Source of the DNA: Polyodon spathula
Lineage: Eukaryota; Chordata; Actinopteri; Acipenseriformes; Polyodontidae
Assembly: GCF_017654505.1 (NCBI RefSeq)
Contig: NC_054553.1
Span: 121,001 to 185,000 of the forward strand
Length of the DNA stretch: 64,000 bases
Direction: 5' to 3'
Shown: piece after piece, positions 61,291 to 64,000 of the stretch
How positions within the stretch are numbered: position 1 is the stretch's first letter
How the letters are laid out: each line of letters begins with the position of its first letter
Translations under genes and position numbers: made by a program
Notes under the pieces: generated by a model
What the model was told of the DNA's origin: nothing
The model's database searches: none
Seen by the model: the letters and a program-made list of their open reading frames with translations, nothing else

Positions 61291-62899
61291 ATCTATGGAC
61301 CTCCTCCAGGCTCTTATAGATCAGGAATTTCTTGCAGTATCCACTATCTAGTCCTTTGGATTATCACCAGCAGTATCTCACACCTGACTCACAGAAGCCT
61401 GTCTTCTATAAATATGCATTTTCATAGCAATGCCACATTTACATCACTTCATTGTGTTATTTGGAAAGCTGTTGAAATGTGCTTTAATTTAAAATGATAC
61501 AACATTTCCGTTCAACCTCTAAAAATGAGATCAACATTTATTAAAAAGGTCATTTCTACCACCTCATTGTTTATTCACCCATGCCACATCATGACGGAAG
61601 TATCAACCCTCTAACATGATCTGCTTGAGCTGGTTGGAGCTGAAAGGATGTGCTGTAACTAAGTGCTTAGTTATTAGAACTCAGGCTTTTGCAAACACCC
61701 ACTAATATCAGTTTTGTAATTGAAAGTGCCATCATTGCAAAATGCATTTAATAGAATTATAAATGCCCAGTGGGTGCACAGCAGGTATCCAATCCATTCT
61801 GAGTAATTAGGTTGCCATGCTTACATCAATAATGCAGCAATCCTGTGACAGAATTATAAGATGACTGTGTTTGATTGCACAAAAGAGAGAATAGGGGTAA
61901 ATCCCTTGCGAGTTGGGCTATCAAATATTATTGGGCATGTTCTTGTCATCCCAACTTAATCTCTGGACTTATCAGCACTAATGGATGTTATTTACATGGG
62001 CGCAAAAAGGGGTTTAGTGAACAAAGCTTCCTGGAAATGCACACTCTCTGAGGTCCATTGTTTCTACACTTTGCTCCCGTTCCTGCTCAGGGATCGGCAC
62101 GCACAAGCATTGTAGACATGAATAGATGCGATTGCCTAGAGCTGTGGTGAAGAAGCAGGGTCTGTTCAAACAGTCTCAACAGCAACGGATCTAACTAACC
62201 CCACTGATCACTGGAGATCATTCTAATTTCTGTGCTGGGTTATGAGGCTACTGTATGAATCAAACACAATACCTCTTCAATGCTTTTGGGAGGCAATGTT
62301 TGTAATAAACCAGAGCCTACAGTTCATGAGCATCATGTAAGTCAAACAAAGGCATCATGCTTACACGAGTATAACTAAACTAGAACTCCAAGTAAAAACC
62401 ATGGCAGTGAGAGGAATTCCTATAAATCCTTACTGTACAAATAAAGCATCCAAACAATACAGCTAGCATTAGCATATGAAAAATATAAGGATCATGTTTT
62501 TTGCAACACAGAAGGACAGAGCAAGCACATCACCATAGGCATTGATTTGGAAGCTCTATTATACATTTATGAACACATCTCAATACATAACTCTGCCCCC
62601 ATTGCTTACTCTGACGATTGGAGCTGCAGAATGGGTAATCATGGTTATCAAACTTGACAGCTTTAATTAAAATTTTTCTCCCTGTCTCCCTGTGACTTCA
62701 AGGCATGCCTTATGAAAACAAACAGTGAGAATTGTACAAAGCTATGAGGGTGTCTTAAACTGACAGAATTCATTATTACTGTAGATCACGTCAGATACAA
62801 AGCAGTGCTTAAATCAATAACTCAACCGAATGTAATCTCAACATTCATAATATAGTTCAGAGATCAAGGTCTGCATGCAGTATACAGACTTTATACTGT
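61291..62899. other. No gene seen
   Basis: AT-rich, largely repeat-free DNA. The stretch about 61690-61990 (GTGCCATCATTGCAAAATGC, GAGTAATTAGGTTGCCATGC, TGTTTGATTGCACAAAAG) has the look of conserved non-coding DNA, which I cannot confirm. Confidence 0.4.
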
Positions 62900-63416
62900 A
62901 CAAAATATCTACTACTCTGTGAGACACAAGGTGATTTGAAATACAAAATAACCACTGCTCTGTGAGACACAAGGTGAGAAATACAAAATAACCACTGCTC
63001 TGTGAGACACAAGGTGATCTGAAATACAAAATAACCACTGCTCTGTGAGACACAAGGTGGTCTGAAATGCAAAATAACCACTGCTCTGTGAGACACAAGG
63101 TGGTCTGAAATGCAAAATAACCACTACTCTGTGAGACACAAGGTGATTTGAAATACAAAATAACCACTACTCTGTGAGACACGAGGTGATCTGAAATACA
63201 AAACAACCACTGCTCTGTGAGACACAAGGTGGTCTGAAATGCAAAATAACCACTGCTCTGTGAGACACAAGGTGATCTGAAGTGCTAAATAACCACTACT
63301 CTGTGAGACATGAGGTGGTCTGAAATGCTAAATATCCACTACTCTGTGAGACATGAGGTGGTCTGAAATGTTAACTATCCACTGCTCTGTGAGACATGAG
63401 GTGGTCTGAAATGCAT
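62900..63416 (+). repeat. Minisatellite, 43-bp unit, twelve copies
   Basis: CTCTGTGAGACA recurs at 62915, 62958, 62998, 63041, 63084, 63127, 63170, 63213, 63256, 63299, 63342 and 63385, mostly 43 bases apart (one unit is 40). Each unit has CAAGGTG(A/G)TCTGAAAT(A/G)C and AAAATAACCACT(G/A). Units near the right end carry TGAGG and TATCC variants, so the array has a gradient of unit types. The minus strand is open in three frames over part of the array, giving spurious peptides (CLTEQWLFCIS, SHRAVVILYF). Confidence 0.97.
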
Positions 63417-63544
63417 TAGCAATGTTGACACCTCAGGTACTGAAAGCTATGCTGTTAAATCTTATTATATACTACTAAGAAACAGTGTCACTGTGACAAC
63501 ACAATGCTAAATGACATGAGAATGGATCTGTATAATACAATGTT

Positions 63545-63921
63545 GGGTAACATTTTGAGTGCCTCTAATTACTATGTATTTACATAGTAGTTACTTAGTA
63601 AATACAGGTGACTTACACATAATTACAATGCTATTATGCACAGTTACAATGTACGTAATGTGTACATTTTTCTTTGCATGCTATAACCCTAATCCTAACC
63701 CTAACTCCAAACCTGACCCTAACCCTGCTCCTGACTCTAAACCTGACCCTAACCCTTTTCTGATACAAGTTTGTAATTAAATGTATAATGTAAACATATC
63801 TATGTGTTAAGTACATTGTAACTGTGCATAATAACATTGTAATTATGTGTAAGTGCATCTGTATTTACTATGTAACTATTATGTAAATACACAGTCAGAA
63901 CAACAATGCAAAGTGTTACCC
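63545..63921 (+). mobile_element. Palindromic MITE with telomere-like centre
   Basis: A 377-base element with near-complementary ends: GGGTAACATTTTGAG at 63545 against the reverse complement of TGCAAAGTGTTACCC ending at 63921. Long arms contain TATGTATTTACATAGTAGTT against AACTATTATGTAAATACACA, and ACATAATTACAATG(C/T)TATTATGC on both strands. The same short peptide (HIITMLLCTVTMY) can be read from each arm on opposite strands, which confirms the symmetry. The centre (about 63683-63755) is a degenerate CCCTAA/CCTGAC repeat. It has no coding capacity, so it is non-autonomous. I could not identify a target-site duplication or its superfamily. Confidence 0.85.
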
Positions 63922-64000
63922 ACTTTTGACAAAATATTGTACTTAGTGGCATCCATATTTCAGGTGATTGGTACAGGCACAGTTCCTCAGGGTGTCTCTT

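Noticed and set aside
61070..61351. 93-codon frame with a poly-Asn tract
   Set aside because: The tract is simply an AAT microsatellite read in one frame; flanking codons show no domain.
62838..63227. Overlapping minus frames (129, 79 and 75 codons) as genes
   Set aside because: All are the 43-bp minisatellite read in rotating frames.
62900..63416. CRISPR array
   Set aside because: The whole 43-bp unit is repeated with no unique spacers, and this is eukaryotic DNA.
63683..63755. True interstitial telomere
   Set aside because: The degenerate CCCTAA block is the centre of a palindromic MITE and recurs with the same arm at 52190.

Overview
This is 64 kb of AT-rich vertebrate nuclear DNA, most likely intergenic or deep intronic. 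I find no cellular protein-coding gene I can support, and no intact tRNA, rRNA or CRISPR array. The source is probably a ray-finned fish outside the teleosts. The main clue is a CR1-clade LINE whose 3' tail is a short run of the 8-bp unit TTCTTATG. I recall this subfamily as very abundant in sturgeon and paddlefish genomes, but that is memory and not a search result. Other DNA consistent with a vertebrate includes a decayed Tc1/mariner transposase, CA, GT, AT, CTT and AAT microsatellites, and long AT-rich stretches full of TAAT-type motifs.

Mobile DNA: eight CR1-derived pieces cover about 5.8 kb by my coordinates. They are 11091-11657 (+), 18196-18251 (+), 24205-26915 (+, the longest, with part of the endonuclease and the whole reverse transcriptase in broken frames), 30698-31574 (+), 35720-35855 (+, a different subfamily), 40990-41119 (-), 44404-44585 (-) and 59598-60717 (-). 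All but the minor fragments end at the same 3' terminus and differ in 5' truncation, as expected for target-primed reverse transcription. A Tc1-like transposase fossil lies at 1072-1350 and a probable tRNA-derived SINE head at 15560-15645 (-). A palindromic MITE with a telomere-like CCCTAA centre is at 63545-63921, with a half copy at 52190-52382. A 5S rRNA-derived segment is at 50139-50209.

Tandem arrays are the other main theme. There is a GC-rich 54-bp minisatellite at 23090-24030 carrying a CCAAT box in most units and a 216-bp higher-order duplication. Others are a 70-bp array (8745-9150), a 44-bp array (48608-49003), a 43-bp array (62900-63416), a 50-bp array (31716-31862) and a 33-bp array (13054-13245), plus several two- to four-copy duplications. 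Most of the apparently long open frames outside the LINEs are by-products of these arrays.

The rest is unique-looking AT-rich DNA. Some blocks look like candidate conserved non-coding elements. Three near-perfect RFX X-box palindromes (24057, 30339, 44338) stand out as possible regulatory sites. One of them sits beside ETS-like and YY1-like motifs and could mark a promoter. One unexplained 189-codon open frame (46573-47142, minus) is longer than I would expect by chance. I did not find a clear new biological system. The best leads are the MITE family, the 5S-derived segment and the X-box/YY1 cluster.
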